The notes beneath the pieces were generated by a model. The model saw only the letters and a list, made by a program, of their open reading frames with translations. It searched no databases and was not told where the DNA came from. The position numbers were made by a program, and so were the translations under genes. A stretch of DNA of 64,000 nt, from positions 1-64,000 of the forward strand of contig NZ_RSED01000005.1 of assembly GCF_003933735.1 (NCBI RefSeq). Direction: 5' to 3'. Below are positions 19,838-30,620 of this stretch, in pieces. This stretch comes from Aquabacterium soli (GTDB taxonomy: Bacteria > Pseudomonadota > Gammaproteobacteria > Burkholderiales > Burkholderiaceae_C). Within the stretch, counting starts at the first letter, position 1, and every line of letters begins with the position of its first letter.

Positions 19838-21865
19838 TCAGATGAACTCGGCCAGCGTGCCCGTCATGCGCTGGGTCTGCTGCTTGAGCGAAGCGGCGGC
19901 CGCGGCGGCTTCCTCCACCAGCGCGGCGTTCTGCTGCGTCATGCTGTCGAGCTGGCCGATGGCCACTTCGACATGGGCGATGCCCTGGGCCTGTTCCACG
20001 CTGGAGTGGCTGATGGTGTTGATCAGGCCGGACACGTCTCCCACCAAGGTGACCAGTTCGGCCAGGGCGCTGCCCGAGACCTTGATGCGCTCGGTGCCCA
20101 CCTCGACCCGGGCCGATGATTCACCGATCAGCGACTTGATGTCCTTGGCGGCCGTGCCGGCGCGCTGCGCCAGCGTGCGCACTTCCGAGGCCACCACCGC
20201 GAAGCCGCGGCCCTGCTCACCCGCGCGGGCTGCTTCCACCGCGGCATTGAGCGCCAGGATGTTGGTCTGGAAGGCGATGCCGTCGATCACCGCGGTGATG
20301 TCGGCGATGCGCTTGCTGGAGGTACCCACCTCTTCCATCGCGGTGATGGCATCCTGCATCACGCTCTGGCTGCGCTGGGCCGTCTCAGCGGCCTGGCGCG
20401 ACAGGGTGTCGGCCTGGCGGGAAGTCTGGGCGCTGCTTTGCACGCCTTGCGAGAGCTGCACCATGGAGGCGGAGATCTCTTCCAGGTTGCTGGCCTGCTG
20501 CTCGGTGCGTGCCGACAGGTCGGCGTTGCCCACGGAGATCTCGCCGGCCGCGCCATCGACCGCGCCGCTGGTGCTGCGCACGTCTTCGAAGGCACCGCGC
20601 AGCTTGCCCACGAACTGGTTGAACGATCGCGAGATGTGGGCCAGCTCGTCGCTGCCACGCACGGGCAACTCCACCCGCAGGTTGCTCTGGCCGCCGGCCA
20701 GGGCATCCATCGTGGTGGCCAGTTCGCGCACCGGTCGGGTCAGCGTGGTCACGACGGCCAGCAGGGCACCCACGGCCAGCAGGGCGCAGACCAGCGCGAT
20801 GCCGGCCACCAGGGCCATCATGGCGCGGGCGGGCGCCTGGGCGGCGGCCTCGGTGTAGTGGATGCACAGGGCCCAGGGCTGGGCGTCAGCGTCCGGGCGC
20901 ACCGGCGTCAGCACGCGCACATGGCCAGTGTTGTCGGTGTACTCGTAGGTCTTGCCCTGGCGCACGGCGTCGAGTGCCTCGGGCGACAGGTCGGCCGCAT
21001 CGGCCCCGATCTTCTTGGCATCGGGGTGGCTGACGTACTTGCCGCCAGCAGAGATCAGCTGCACCTCGGCGCCGTCCAGGCTCTTGACCTCGGCCAATGC
21101 CTTCTGCAGGCCGTCGAGCAGGTAGTCCACGCCCACGATGCCGACGAACTTGCCGCCCACCTGGATCGGCGTGACCAGCGAGGTGATCAGCACATCCTTG
21201 CCACCCACCTTGTAGAGGTAGGGCTCGACCAGGGTGGTCTTGCCGGTGCGGCGGGGGATGTCGTACCAGTCGTTGGCGCCGGCCTTCTCGTAGTCCAGCA
21301 GGGGCTCGACCTTGATGTCGCCGCTGCCGCGGTTCCAGTAGGAGATGAAGCGGCCCGTGGCATCGTCCTGCGGGCCCTTGCTCACGTGTTCGGCGTCCTT
21401 GCCGTCCAGCGCGTTGGGCTCCCACAGCGAATAGGAGGCCAGCCAGGGGCTGTGCTGCTCGAGCAGGCGCTTGAGCGTGGCGTCGAGCTGGTCACGCGGC
21501 GGCGGGTTGTCGGCGCTGCGGGCCACCTGCAGGGCGCTGGCCAGGGCCCCGATGGCCTTGAAGGTGGACTGCAGATCCGACTGCACCTGGCTGGCGGCGT
21601 ACTGGCCCGTGGCGCGCACGCTCTGCTTGGCCGATTCCTCGGCCGCGCTGCTGCTCTGCAGGCCCACGGCCACGCCGGTGATCAGCAGGCTGGCGATGGT
21701 GCACGCCGAGGCGGCCAGGCAGATCTTGGCGTTGAGCGAGAGGCCCTGGAGTGTCTTGCGGGGCATGGCCCGGCGGGCCAGGGTGGTGGTGTCAACACCT
21801 GCCCGCTGGGGCAAGGTGTGATCCAGGGCATCGATGACTGCAGCCAAAACCTTCTCCCGGCGCAT
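19838..21865 (-). CDS. Methyl-accepting chemotaxis protein with dCache sensor
   Basis: The 675-residue product has a cytoplasmic N-terminal stretch, membrane segment 1 at about 47-69, a large periplasmic double-Cache domain (about 75-340; YWNRGSGDIKVEPLLDYEKA and GVDYLLDGLQ are typical), membrane segment 2 near 346-372, a HAMP domain, and a cytoplasmic signalling domain with the hairpin tip FQTNILALNAAVEAARAGEQ near residue 535. The ligand is unknown, although dCache domains often bind amino acids or organic acids. It ends LAEFI without a CheR-tethering pentapeptide. No che genes adjoin it. Confidence 0.95.
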   Translation of the reverse strand: MRREKVLAAVIDALDHTLPQRAGVDTTTLARRAMPRKTLQGLSLNAKICLAASACTIASLLITGVAVGLQSSSAAEESAKQSVRATGQYAASQVQSDLQSTFKAIGALASALQVARSADNPPPRDQLDATLKRLLEQHSPWLASYSLWEPNALDGKDAEHVSKGPQDDATGRFISYWNRGSGDIKVEPLLDYEKAGANDWYDIPRRTGKTTLVEPYLYKVGGKDVLITSLVTPIQVGGKFVGIVGVDYLLDGLQKALAEVKSLDGAEVQLISAGGKYVSHPDAKKIGADAADLSPEALDAVRQGKTYEYTDNTGHVRVLTPVRPDADAQPWALCIHYTEAAAQAPARAMMALVAGIALVCALLAVGALLAVVTTLTRPVRELATTMDALAGGQSNLRVELPVRGSDELAHISRSFNQFVGKLRGAFEDVRSTSGAVDGAAGEISVGNADLSARTEQQASNLEEISASMVQLSQGVQSSAQTSRQADTLSRQAAETAQRSQSVMQDAITAMEEVGTSSKRIADITAVIDGIAFQTNILALNAAVEAARAGEQGRGFAVVASEVRTLAQRAGTAAKDIKSLIGESSARVEVGTERIKVSGSALAELVTLVGDVSGLINTISHSSVEQAQGIAHVEVAIGQLDSMTQQNAALVEEAAAAAASLKQQTQRMTGTLAEFI

Positions 21866-21949
21866 CTGCGCGGTGTGGAATGACGGTTATCGGTATGCCG
21901 GGCATTCAACTTGAGACGTGAGGGCGGGCTCCGGCCTCGCACGGCACCT

Positions 21950-22192
21950 TCAATAGTGCGGCGGCAGCTCGTCCCGCAGGCTGCGGAAGGTGGCGCCGCC
22001 GCCTTCTTCGGGGCCCTGGCGGCGCAGGTCCGACACCTCGCGCACCAGCAGGTCGATCTGCTGCTGCTGGCGCACGATCACCTGGTTCAGGTGGTCCAGC
22101 AGGTCTTCGGTGAAGCCGGCCTTGATTTCCAGCGCGATCAGGCGCTGCTCGGTGTCGTCGTCGGGATGGTCCATGCCCGTATTGGACGACAC
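21950..22192 (-). CDS. slyX: SlyX family protein
   Basis: The 80-residue product has the SlyX pattern: RLIALEIKAGFTEDLLDHLN, NQVIVRQQQQIDLLVREV, a short coiled coil, and the C-terminal DELPPHY that is nearly invariant in the family. The function is unknown. An internal ATG (MDHPDDD, 22174) is an equally possible start. It is divergent from the hybrid kinase gene. Confidence 0.9.
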   Translation of the reverse strand: MSSNTGMDHPDDDTEQRLIALEIKAGFTEDLLDHLNQVIVRQQQQIDLLVREVSDLRRQGPEEGGGATFRSLRDELPPHY

Positions 22193-22245
22193 AAACCGGG
22201 CTCTTGAAAGCCTGTATCCTCTGGCGCAGTCCCTGAATTTGCCTC

Positions 22246-25200
22246 ATGACAGGTGTGCCCTTGAGCGACAGCGCCCGACCGGATTTCCCGCCCCGCCCCG
22301 ATGCCGCCACCCAGCAGGCGTTGCGCGAGGCCGAGGCCCGTCACCGCCAGATCATCAACAGCGCGACCGACTACGCCGTGATCAGCCTGGACCTCGACGG
22401 CCTGGTCACCAGCTGGAACGAGGGCGCCACCCGCGTCCTGGGCTGGACCGAAACCGAGATGCTGGGCCAGACCGTGCACCGCTTCTTCACCCCCGAAGAC
22501 GTGGCCGCCCAGCGCATCGAGCGCGAGCGCGCCATCGCGCTGGACAAGGGCTTTGCGCAGGATGAGAGCTGGCGCGTGCGCCGCGACGGCACCCGCTTCT
22601 GGGCCTCCGGCCAGATGACCCCGCTGCGCAACGATCAACACCAGGTCATCGGCTTCGTGAAGGTGCTGCGTGACCGCACCGAGGCGCGCAACAGCCAGCT
22701 GCGCCGCGAGATCCTGGAACTGGCCACCGATGCGGCCGAGATCGGCACCTGGGACCTGGACGTCGCGGCCGATGTGCTGACCTGGACCGACCGCACCCGG
22801 GCCATGTTCGGCATCGGCGCCGGGCAGCCAGTGACCATGGAGGATTTCTACGCCTGCCTGCACCCCGATGACATCCAGTCCACCACCGAGGCCTTCGCCT
22901 CTGCGCTGGACCCGGTGCTGCGCAGCGTGTACGACGTCGAGTACCGCACCATCGGCAAGGAAGACGGCGTGGTGCGCTGGGTCGCGGCCAAGGGCAAGGG
23001 CATCTTCGATGCAGCGGGCCGCTGCGTGCGCGCCGTGGGCACGGCCATCGACATCACCGACCGCAAGGCGGCGCAGGCCCGCCACGCCTTCCTGCTGAAC
23101 CTGGCCGACCGCATGCGCCTGGTCAACGCGCCGCGCGCCATCATGGACACGGCGGTCGAGGCCGTCTGCCAGCACCTGGGCGCCAGCCGTGTCGGCTACT
23201 GGCAGGTCAAGGATGCCGAAGGCCTGATGACCCGGGAGACCGACTACGTGGTCGGGGTGACGCCCTTGCCCGACACCCTGCCGATGGGGGCGATCGGGGC
23301 CGGGGTGGCTGCACGCCTGCGCCGTGGCCAGACCGCGTACTACACCGATGCCGCGGGTGATGAGGAAAACGCTGGCTCGGCCCTGGGCGAATTCATGGTG
23401 CGCGCCCTGATCGCCGTGCCCCTGATCCGCGACGGGGCCCTGCTCGGCGCCTTCTGCGTGTGCTACCGCGAGCCCCGCCACTGGAGCCGCGACGATGTCG
23501 CGCTGGTCGAGGACGTGGCGGCCCGCACCTGGGACGCGGTCGAGCGCTTGCGGGCCGAAGAGGCGCTGCGCGAAGAGCGCCACATGCTCGAAACCCTCAA
23601 CCGCTTCGGCGCCGGGCTGGCCTCCGACCTGTCGCTGTCCACGCTGGTGCAGCGCGCCGTCGATGTGGGCACCGAGCTCACGGGCGCACAGTTCGGCGCC
23701 TTCTTCTACAACGTGCTCGACGAGGCCGGCGCCAGCTACATGCTCTTCGCCCTGGCCGGTGCCAAGGCCTCGGATTTCAATTTCGGCATGCCGCGCAACA
23801 CCAAGGTGTTCGCGCCGACCTTCAATGGCGAGGGCATCGTCCGCTCCGAAGACATCACGCGCGATCCGCGCCACGCCCAGAACCCGCCGCACAACGGCCT
23901 GCCCAAGGGCCACCTGCCCGTGCGCAGCTACCTGGCGGTGCCCGTGGTCTCTCGCACGGGCGAAGTCATCGGTGGCTTGTTCTTCGGCCACCCCGAGGTG
24001 GGGGTGTTCACCGAGCGCAGCGAGCCCATCGTGGCCAGCCTGGCCGCGCAGGCGGCCATCGCCATCGACAACGCCCGCCTGTTCCAGGACACGCAGCGCG
24101 CCAAGGAGACGCTGGAGGCGCGCGTCGAGGAACGCACCCGCGAGCGCGACCGCGTCTGGGACCTGAGCGAAGACCTGCTGGTGATCGCCGACCCCGACGG
24201 GCGGCCGATCCGCCTGTCGCCATCGTGGAACCGCGTGCTGGGCCACGACACCGCACAGCTGATGAGCATGGGCTACGCTGACCTGGTGCACCCGGAAGAC
24301 CAGGACATGGTGGCCAAGGCGCTGGCGCACATGCGCCTGCATGGCCGCCCGGTCAGCCTCGACAACCGGGTGCGCACGCGCGAAGGGCTATGGCGCTGGA
24401 TCTCGTGGACGCTGGCGCCCGAGCCCGGCGGCTCGCTGATCGTGGGCGCCGGCCGGGATGTCACCGCCGAGCGCGAGCACCAGGCGCAGCTGCAGGAGAC
24501 GCAGGAAGCGCTGCGCCAATCCCAGAAGATGGAGGCCGTGGGCCAACTCACCGGCGGCATCGCCCACGATTTCAACAACCTGCTGCAGGGCATCACCGGC
24601 GCCTTCAGCGTGATTCGGCGCTTTGTCGAGCAGGGGCGTACCAGTGAGCTGGAGCGGCCCCTGACCGCGGGCATGAACTCGGCCAACCGCGCAGCCGCGC
24701 TCACGCACCGCCTGCTGGCGTTCTCGCGACGCCAGCCACTGGCGCCCAAATCCACGCAGGTCAACCCACTGGTGCTGTCCATGGAAGACCTGCTGCGCCG
24801 CACCCTGGGCGAGCGCGTGCGCCTGAAGCTGGACCTCAACCCCGAGCTGTGGACCACGCTGTGCGATCCCAACCAGCTCGAGAACGCGATCCTCAACCTG
24901 TGCATCAACGCGCGGGACGCCATGCCCGAAGGCGGTCTGCTCACCATCGAGACCAACAACGCCGACATCACCGCCAGCCAGCCTGACCGCTCGCTCGACG
25001 TGCGCCCCGGCCAGTACGTCTGCATCGCCGTGACCGACACGGGCACCGGCATGTCGGCCTCCACGCTGGCCAAGGCCTTCGACCCCTTCTTCACCACCAA
25101 GCCACTGGGGCAGGGCACAGGCCTGGGCCTGTCGATGATCTACGGCTTTGCGCAGCAGTCCGAAGGGGTCGCCAAGATCGACAGCGAACTGGGCAAGGGC

Positions 25201-25659
25201 ACGACCGTCAGGCTGCTGCTGCCGCGCCACCTGCTCGAAGAAGACCTGGAGGTCGAGTTGGTAGGCGACCTGCCGGCCCATGAGGCCGGACAGGGCCAGA
25301 CCGTGCTGGTGATCGAGGACGAGCCCGTGGTCCGCCAACTGGTGGTGGACCTGCTCAAGGAGCTGGGCTATCGCACCCTGCAGGCCGATGACGGCCCCAA
25401 CGGCCTGGACCTGCTGATGCGCGAGCTCGACCGCGTGGACCTGCTGGTGACGGACATCGGCCTGCCCGGCCTCAATGGCCGCCAGGTGGCCGATGCCGCA
25501 CGCGTGCGCCGGCCGGACCTGAAGGTGCTGTTCATGACCGGCTATGCCGAGAACGCCGCTTTGTCCAGCGGCTTCCTGGAGCAGGGCATGGACATGATCA
25601 CCAAGCCCTTCCCCATGGAGACCCTGGTGGGCAAGGTCAGGCAGATGGTGGGCGGCTGA
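22246..25659 (+). CDS. PAS/GAF hybrid sensor histidine kinase with C-terminal receiver
   Basis: The 1137-residue cytosolic kinase has, in order, a PAS domain (about 28-140), a second PAS (150-275), two GAF domains (about 285-440 and 450-620), a third PAS (640-755), a HisKA with His774 in [13 protein letters not shown], an ATPase domain ([20 protein letters not shown] and [12 protein letters not shown]) and a receiver with Asp1070 in [13 protein letters not shown]. No membrane segment is present, so the signal is intracellular: redox, light or a small ligand. No response regulator with an output domain is adjacent, so the target is unknown. Confidence 0.93.
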   Translation: MTGVPLSDSARPDFPPRPDAATQQALREAEARHRQIINSATDYAVISLDLDGLVTSWNEGATRVLGWTETEMLGQTVHRFFTPEDVAAQRIERERAIALDKGFAQDESWRVRRDGTRFWASGQMTPLRNDQHQVIGFVKVLRDRTEARNSQLRREILELATDAAEIGTWDLDVAADVLTWTDRTRAMFGIGAGQPVTMEDFYACLHPDDIQSTTEAFASALDPVLRSVYDVEYRTIGKEDGVVRWVAAKGKGIFDAAGRCVRAVGTAIDITDRKAAQARHAFLLNLADRMRLVNAPRAIMDTAVEAVCQHLGASRVGYWQVKDAEGLMTRETDYVVGVTPLPDTLPMGAIGAGVAARLRRGQTAYYTDAAGDEENAGSALGEFMVRALIAVPLIRDGALLGAFCVCYREPRHWSRDDVALVEDVAARTWDAVERLRAEEALREERHMLETLNRFGAGLASDLSLSTLVQRAVDVGTELTGAQFGAFFYNVLDEAGASYMLFALAGAKASDFNFGMPRNTKVFAPTFNGEGIVRSEDITRDPRHAQNPPHNGLPKGHLPVRSYLAVPVVSRTGEVIGGLFFGHPEVGVFTERSEPIVASLAAQAAIAIDNARLFQDTQRAKETLEARVEERTRERDRVWDLSEDLLVIADPDGRPIRLSPSWNRVLGHDTAQLMSMGYADLVHPEDQDMVAKALAHMRLHGRPVSLDNRVRTREGLWRWISWTLAPEPGGSLIVGAGRDVTAEREHQAQLQETQEALRQSQKMEAVGQLTGGIAHDFNNLLQGITGAFSVIRRFVEQGRTSELERPLTAGMNSANRAAALTHRLLAFSRRQPLAPKSTQVNPLVLSMEDLLRRTLGERVRLKLDLNPELWTTLCDPNQLENAILNLCINARDAMPEGGLLTIETNNADITASQPDRSLDVRPGQYVCIAVTDTGTGMSASTLAKAFDPFFTTKPLGQGTGLGLSMIYGFAQQSEGVAKIDSELGKGTTVRLLLPRHLLEEDLEVELVGDLPAHEAGQGQTVLVIEDEPVVRQLVVDLLKELGYRTLQADDGPNGLDLLMRELDRVDLLVTDIGLPGLNGRQVADAARVRRPDLKVLFMTGYAENAALSSGFLEQGMDMITKPFPMETLVGKVRQMVGG

Positions 25660-25668
25660 GCCTTCCTG

Positions 25669-26253
25669 TCAAAGGCGAGGCCGTCCTGCTTCACGGGCAC
25701 TGGGCACCTCCATCAGCCGCCCAGTCTTCACATCGTAGATGTAGCCGTGGATAGGGATCTCCGGTGCCACCAGGGGGTGCTCGCGGATGCGGCGCACGTC
25801 GTCCACCACGGCCTGGTGCGGATCGCCGATGGTCAGCCATTTCACGTACCGTCCGGCGGCCGAGCCCGGTCCGTGCCCCACATCGCGCCAGCCGTTCTCG
25901 TCGATCACGGCGGTGTCCAGGCTCTTTTCAAGCAGGCCCGAGATGATGTCGTCGCTGAACAGCAGCATGCCGCAATCGCTGTGGTGCACGACGAAGTACT
26001 CCAGCGTGCCCAGCAGCTTGTGCGAGATCACCAGCGATCGGATCGCATCGTCGCTGGCGCGCCCGCCCGCGTTGCGGATCACATGGGCATCGCCCTCGGC
26101 CAGGCCGGCGTACTTGGCCGGGTCCAGGCGCGCATCCATGCAGGTCAGGATGGCGAAGCGCCGGCCCGGTGGCAGCGGCAGGGCGCCCTTGTCGCCGAAA
26201 TTCTCGGCGTAGTGCTGGTTGGCGCTCAGGACGTCATCGAGGGTCTGGCTCAT
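25669..26253 (-). CDS. Beta-class carbonic anhydrase-like protein
   Basis: The 194-residue product has the beta-carbonic anhydrase zinc motifs: Cys with the Asp/Arg dyad in [13 protein letters not shown] near residue 38 and HHSDCG near 90. The spacing and the [18 protein letters not shown] segment place it with the type II (Rv1284-like) branch. It would interconvert CO2 and bicarbonate. The ATG at [12 protein letters not shown] was chosen. It is convergent with the kinase gene with nine bases between stops. Confidence 0.9.
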   Translation of the reverse strand: MSQTLDDVLSANQHYAENFGDKGALPLPPGRRFAILTCMDARLDPAKYAGLAEGDAHVIRNAGGRASDDAIRSLVISHKLLGTLEYFVVHHSDCGMLLFSDDIISGLLEKSLDTAVIDENGWRDVGHGPGSAAGRYVKWLTIGDPHQAVVDDVRRIREHPLVAPEIPIHGYIYDVKTGRLMEVPSAREAGRPRL

Positions 26254-26381
26254 CGCGGGTCTCCGGCGGATGGTGATGCCCATCCACCTTAGGCCCGAGC
26301 CTGCCTGGGGCCAACGCACATGTCTGTCGAGGGGTATTCGGGCACCGCATAAGGCGGCGCCCGGCCCGCAAGCTCATGCGC

Positions 26382-27164
26382 TCACTGCATGAACCAGCCG
26401 TGGCTGACCACCAGCGATTGCCCGGTCAGCGCGTTGGTCGGGAAGGAGGCGAACATCAGCGCCACCTGGGCCACGTCGTCCGTGGTGGTGAACTCGCCGT
26501 CCACCGTCTCCTTGAGCATCACCTTCTTGATGACGTCGTCCTCGCTGATGCCCAGCGTCTTGGCCTGCTCGGGGATCTGCTTGTCGACCAGCGGTGTGCG
26601 CACGAAGCCCGGGCAGATCACGTTGGCACGCACATTGTGCTTGGCGCCTTCCTTGGCCACCGTCTTGCACAGGCCGATCAGGCCGTGCTTGGCGGTGACG
26701 TAGGGCGCCTTGAGCACCGAGGCCTCCTTGCTGTGCACCGAGCCCATGTAGATCACCGAGCCGCCCCGGCCCGAGGCATACATGCTCTTGAGCGCCGCGC
26801 GCGTGGTCAGGAAGGCGCCATCGAGGTGGATGGCCAGCATCTTCTTCCAGTCGCTGAAGGAGAACTCCTCGACCGGGTGCACGATCTGGATGCCGGCGTT
26901 GCTGACCAGGATGTCCACCGGGCCGAAGGCATCCGTCGCGGCCTTCACGGCCTGGTCGACCTGTTCCTCGCTGGTCACGTCGACCGCCACGCCCAGGGCC
27001 TGGGCGCCCTTGGCCTTGAATTCGGCGGCCGTCTTGTCGGCCGCCTCCTTGTTGAGGTCGGCGATGACGACCTTGGCGCCTTCACGGGCGAACACCTCGG
27101 CGATCTCGCGGCCGATGCCGCTGGCCGATCCGGTGATGAAGGCGTGCTTGTCCTTGAGCAGCAT
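26382..27164 (-). CDS. bdhA: 3-hydroxybutyrate dehydrogenase
   Basis: The 260-residue SDR has the NAD loop [19 protein letters not shown] in [16 protein letters not shown] and the catalytic YVTAK near residue 155. The pattern [18 protein letters not shown] and the C-terminal [15 protein letters not shown] are typical of D-3-hydroxybutyrate dehydrogenase, which oxidises 3-hydroxybutyrate to acetoacetate during polyhydroxybutyrate use. It lies 33 bp downstream of a patatin gene on the same strand, a pairing common in PHB-forming betaproteobacteria. Confidence 0.95.
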   Translation of the reverse strand: MLLKDKHAFITGSASGIGREIAEVFAREGAKVVIADLNKEAADKTAAEFKAKGAQALGVAVDVTSEEQVDQAVKAATDAFGPVDILVSNAGIQIVHPVEEFSFSDWKKMLAIHLDGAFLTTRAALKSMYASGRGGSVIYMGSVHSKEASVLKAPYVTAKHGLIGLCKTVAKEGAKHNVRANVICPGFVRTPLVDKQIPEQAKTLGISEDDVIKKVMLKETVDGEFTTTDDVAQVALMFASFPTNALTGQSLVVSHGWFMQ

Positions 27165-27197
27165 GATGGACTTCCTTTGCTTGGGGTGAGAAGAGGG

Positions 27198-28397
27198 TCA
27201 GGGGTGGTTGGCCACCAGGTTGCGGTGGTCGTGGGTCAGGTCGTAGACCGTCACGCCATCGCCCTGGTCGGTCTTGTTGAGCCACTCGGGGTGGTCCAGT
27301 GTGGTCTGCATGTCCTGCTGGCCGGCCTCCCAGTGCTGCTCCACCGTGGCGCGCGAGAACTCGTAGTCGCTCGATTCGAGCTCGAAGCGGCTGTGGCGGT
27401 AGATCAGGTGGACGATGTCGATGTGGTCCTGGCAGCCCCGCCCGGTCAGGCGCTGCAGCAGCGGGTCGTCGCGGAACTCGGCGGGCAGGCGCTCGATCAG
27501 CTTGCGAAGGGCCATGTGGTCGCGCTGGTGCTCGGCGGCGCGATCGGTGTTGAAGCGCGTGCGGCTGGAGTAGACGATCTCCTTCTGCCGCGCCATGGCC
27601 GCGCCCAGCGTGGCGGGCACGTCGCCGCGTGCGCTGAACAGGTCCACCTGGGCCACCAGCAGGCGGCCCTTGCGGTGGTTGTCCAGCACGTACTGCAATG
27701 GCGTGTTGGAAACGATGCCGCCGTCCCAGTACAGCTCGCCATCGACCTCCACCGGCGGGAAGGCCGGCGGCAGCGCGCCACTGGCCATCACGTGCTCCGG
27801 GCCGATCCGCTGCTGCGTGTTGTCGAAGTAGATGCTGTTGCCGGTGCGCACGTTGACGGCACCCAGCGACAGGCGGATGCGCTGCTCGTTGATCAGGTCG
27901 AAATCGATCAGTGATTCGAGGGTGCTGCGCAGCGGCGTGGTGTCGTAGACGCTGATGGCCTCCAGCGTGCCGTCGGGGTGCATCAGCGGCGGGATCAGGC
28001 GGGGCCTGAAGAAGCCGTTGACACCAAAGGCGGCGGTGAAAGCCGAGCTGAGCTGGTGGAAGGCCGAACGCTGCTCGTCGATCAGCGGCGAGACGCCCAC
28101 CACGCCGGAGGACACCCGGTGCCAGAACTCGCGCAGCCGTTCGACGCGGCGCTCGGGCGGGTTGCCGGCGATCAGCGCCGCGTTGATGGCGCCGATGGAG
28201 ATGCCGGCCACCCAGTGCGGCTCGCGCGGCAGGTTGGCGGCCATGACCTCGAACACGCCGGCCTGGTAGGCGCCCAGGGCCCCGCCGCCTTGCAGCACGA
28301 GGGCGATGTGTTCATGCGGGATGTGGCGCGTCCGGGGAGGGCTGGCCTGCGGCGCGGAGGGGATGTCTGCTGATCTTGCGTTGCGTGTCTGGGCCAC
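27198..28397 (-). CDS. Patatin-like phospholipase, DUF3734 type
   Basis: The 399-residue product has the patatin oxyanion loop LQGGGALGAYQAGVFE, the nucleophile Ser67 in GISIGAI and the catalytic Asp in WDGGIVSNTPL near residue 215. The C-terminal third is the DUF3734 extension (IDIVHLIYRHSRFELESSDY). It is a serine lipid hydrolase; its coupling with bdhA suggests a role in PHB granule or membrane lipid turnover, but this is inference. No signal peptide is seen. Confidence 0.93.
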   Translation of the reverse strand: MAQTRNARSADIPSAPQASPPRTRHIPHEHIALVLQGGGALGAYQAGVFEVMAANLPREPHWVAGISIGAINAALIAGNPPERRVERLREFWHRVSSGVVGVSPLIDEQRSAFHQLSSAFTAAFGVNGFFRPRLIPPLMHPDGTLEAISVYDTTPLRSTLESLIDFDLINEQRIRLSLGAVNVRTGNSIYFDNTQQRIGPEHVMASGALPPAFPPVEVDGELYWDGGIVSNTPLQYVLDNHRKGRLLVAQVDLFSARGDVPATLGAAMARQKEIVYSSRTRFNTDRAAEHQRDHMALRKLIERLPAEFRDDPLLQRLTGRGCQDHIDIVHLIYRHSRFELESSDYEFSRATVEQHWEAGQQDMQTTLDHPEWLNKTDQGDGVTVYDLTHDHRNLVANHP

Positions 28398-28557
28398 AGG
28401 CGCTCCTTGTGCTGCTCAGGCCGGCCCCGGGCCAGTCGGGACGCGTCAGGCCATGGTGTCACCTGATTCTGAACGGCGAGCGACTCCCGACAGCCAGCAG
28501 GGCCTTGGGCGTGCGACACGCTACAGTCACACCAACACAAAACGGGGGATTCCAGAC

Positions 28558-29205
28558 ATGGGCACTGCGACCGATACACACGCGCACCAGCAACCGGGTG
28601 GCCATGGCGCCGACCGCGGCACCAGTTGGGTGTCCATCGCCTGGCTGGGCGCGTTGCTGCTGGCCTTGCTGGCCGCCATCCTGGTGATGACCCACCCGCA
28701 GCATGCGCGCGAGTACCGGCTCTACCTGACGGAAGACCGGCCCGACATCCGGCTGCGGTTCACGGACCTGTCCCAGTCGTGGACCGAGGCGGACCTGCGC
28801 CAGCGCTTCCCGATGCTGAGCTTTCGGTGCTACGACAACCGGCCCGGTGAATACCTCGATGACCGCAGCTGCTTTGCCGACGTGCACTCCCTCAATGGCC
28901 ACGGCGCCATGAGCCTGGCCTTCTACTTCAAGGACGGGCGGCTCAACCGCGCAGCCGTCAACGTGCCTTGGTGGTCGCACTGGAAGGCGCTGGCCAGCCT
29001 GGAGCAGCGACATGGCCTGCCCGATGCCTCCCAGCAGTTGCCCAGCGCCGGGGTGCGCCTGCATGGCTGGCGCCTGATCGATGGGGGAGCGCTGTTCTTC
29101 AACCGGGACCTGCCCTTGAACCCGCTGGAGTGGAGTGCGATCTTCTGGACCAGCGCGCGCCAGTGCGGGCTCAAGCCGTGCTTTCGCGGGCGTCAGCCCG
29201 CGTGA
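28558..29205 (+). CDS. Membrane-anchored hypothetical protein
   Basis: The 215-residue product has a polar His/Gly-rich N-terminus, one membrane segment at about 26-46 (IAWLGALLLALLAAILVM) and a periplasmic domain with paired Cys residues (SFRCYDNRP and DRSCFADVH; later ARQCGLKPCF) that may form disulphides. I do not recognise the family. The ATG follows GGGGGA. Two further small genes on the same strand follow, so it may start a short operon. Confidence 0.75.
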   Translation: MGTATDTHAHQQPGGHGADRGTSWVSIAWLGALLLALLAAILVMTHPQHAREYRLYLTEDRPDIRLRFTDLSQSWTEADLRQRFPMLSFRCYDNRPGEYLDDRSCFADVHSLNGHGAMSLAFYFKDGRLNRAAVNVPWWSHWKALASLEQRHGLPDASQQLPSAGVRLHGWRLIDGGALFFNRDLPLNPLEWSAIFWTSARQCGLKPCFRGRQPA

Positions 29206-29280
29206 CCCTTGCCGCCACGGGGGCAGACGGTGCGCGGGATGATGCGGCCATCCCCTCAACCGCCCATGCGGAGGCACGCC

Positions 29281-29562
29281 ATGGCCCATGCCGCTACCGC
29301 TCACCCAGGCGCTCACCGCCTGACCCGCGCCAGGAACCCCATGCCCACGTGGGTGCGCGAGGCGCTGCACGAGCGTGGCCTGCTGCCGGCCTATGAGGCA
29401 CGGCCGCCCTACCAGCGCAACGACTACCTGGGCTGGATCACCGGCGCCAAGCAGACCGCGACGCAGCACAAGCGCCTGGCCCAGATGCTCGACGAACTGG
29501 CCGGTGGCACCCACTACATGCGCATGGCCTGGCGACCTGCGGCATCGAAGCAAAAGGGGTGA
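29281..29562 (+). CDS. YdeI/OmpD-associated (OmdA) family small protein
   Basis: The product of about 93 residues contains the YdeI/OmdA helix pattern: TWVREALHERGLLPAYEARP, then RNDYLGWITGAKQTATQHKR and LAQMLDELAGG. Members are called bacteriocin-protection or OmpD-associated proteins, but function is poorly known. The start is uncertain; ATG at 29281 is upstream of the domain, and ATG at 29341 (PTWVREALHE) would give a shorter form. Confidence 0.7.
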   Translation: MAHAATAHPGAHRLTRARNPMPTWVREALHERGLLPAYEARPPYQRNDYLGWITGAKQTATQHKRLAQMLDELAGGTHYMRMAWRPAASKQKG

Positions 29563-29637
29563 TCGCTTGATCGACAATGCGGCGGGGTGCCGCACCGATG
29601 CCATGGCGCCCGCCGTTCAACCTGCAGGAGAACCCCC

Positions 29638-30183
29638 GTGCGCAGCCGCATCCTGACCACCCTTGTGTTGATGACCGCCACCCTGAGCCAGGCCGATGTC
29701 ACGCGTCCGCCCTCGGGGGTCAATGTGGATGAAACCCGCGTGGTGGCATTGCGGCGCGACATGCCGCTGCCTTGCGTGTCGGTGGTGGTGGATGGCGCGA
29801 CGGTGATGCTGTCCCGTGCGGACCTGGAGGCGGCAGAGGCGGCTCGCCCCGCCGAGATGCGCACCGACGCCGAGCGCGCGGCGCGTGTGGGCAGTGGCCG
29901 CGCCGCGGCCTTGCTGTCGGCCGTGTCGCCGCCCAAGGGCCCTGGGGCCTGCGCCGAGGTGGCCGGCACCGCCCTCGACAGCCAGGGGCAGCAGTTGCTG
30001 CTGGACTGGATCGAGAACGGCCGCGCCATGGTGCGCCTGCAGGCCACGGGCGAGGCCTTGTCCACGGTGCGGGTGCGCTACCTGGGGCAGCGCTGCGGGC
30101 CGATGTGCGGGCGCGGTGACATCACCGTGTCGCTGCCGCAGGGCGAGCGGCCGTTCCTGGCGGTGTCGTGGTGGGTGTCCTGA
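29638..30183 (+). CDS. Secreted hypothetical protein
   Basis: A GTG start with GCAGGAG upstream gives 181 residues with a short signal peptide (RSRILTTLVLMTATLSQADV, cleavage near residue 20). The mature part has two Cys pairs (LPCVSV, GACAEV, RCGPMCGRG) and a beta-rich end. It resembles no family I can name. The position after two other small unknowns suggests a periplasmic role. It is convergent with the candidate immunity gene, with 18 bp between. Confidence 0.7.
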   Translation: MRSRILTTLVLMTATLSQADVTRPPSGVNVDETRVVALRRDMPLPCVSVVVDGATVMLSRADLEAAEAARPAEMRTDAERAARVGSGRAAALLSAVSPPKGPGACAEVAGTALDSQGQQLLLDWIENGRAMVRLQATGEALSTVRVRYLGQRCGPMCGRGDITVSLPQGERPFLAVSWWVS

Positions 30184-30201
30184 GCCTGCAGGGCATCTGG
30201 A

Positions 30202-30588
30202 TCAGGATGGTGTGTCCCATTCGGCCCGGTACGCTGCCCAGGCGTCGCCTGTCATGTTGTCCAGCGTGATTGGGATGACCGGGGGTGAGATGCCGCCTGG
30301 GGCGTTCAGTACGTTGAGCGTGTGAACGATGATGTCCCGGACATCGGTGGCCTCTAGGGGGAAGCCGCCCCTGCTGTAGGAGCTCAGGTCAACCTGGGGG
30401 TCGTTGATCAAATGCTGCAGGCCCAGGAACAGCCAGGGCAGTTCGCCAGTCGACAGCGCGCTGCGGCGCGCTGTCTCGATGCAACTGTCGAATTCGCCGA
30501 GATCCTCCGGCATCTCATGGTGGTCGACGAAGTAGACCTGGATGATGTGGTCCAGGTAGAACTTGATCATGGGATTGCTGATCTTCAT
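30202..30588 (-). CDS. Candidate immunity protein for the adjacent RNase A-like toxin
   Basis: The 128-residue acidic, soluble protein is not a family I can name with confidence. It is mainly helical (MIKFYLDHIIQVYFVDHHEM, FDSCIETARRS, LFLGLQHLINDP), a pattern loosely like CdiI-type immunity proteins. It lies 33 bp downstream of, and in the same orientation as, the 951-residue protein with a toxin C-terminus, which is where a cognate immunity gene is expected. Acidic charge also suits binding a basic nuclease. The assignment rests on position, size and charge. Confidence 0.55.
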   Translation of the reverse strand: MKISNPMIKFYLDHIIQVYFVDHHEMPEDLGEFDSCIETARRSALSTGELPWLFLGLQHLINDPQVDLSSYSRGGFPLEATDVRDIIVHTLNVLNAPGGISPPVIPITLDNMTGDAWAAYRAEWDTPS

Positions 30589-30620
30589 GGCAGGACTATG
30601 GATGAGTGGGATGAGCTTGG

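Noticed and set aside
22138-24342. A 734-codon minus-strand frame opposite the PAS/GAF kinase
   Set aside because: No recognisable domains and the composition is typical of antisense of a GC-rich coding region; slyX and the kinase account for the region.
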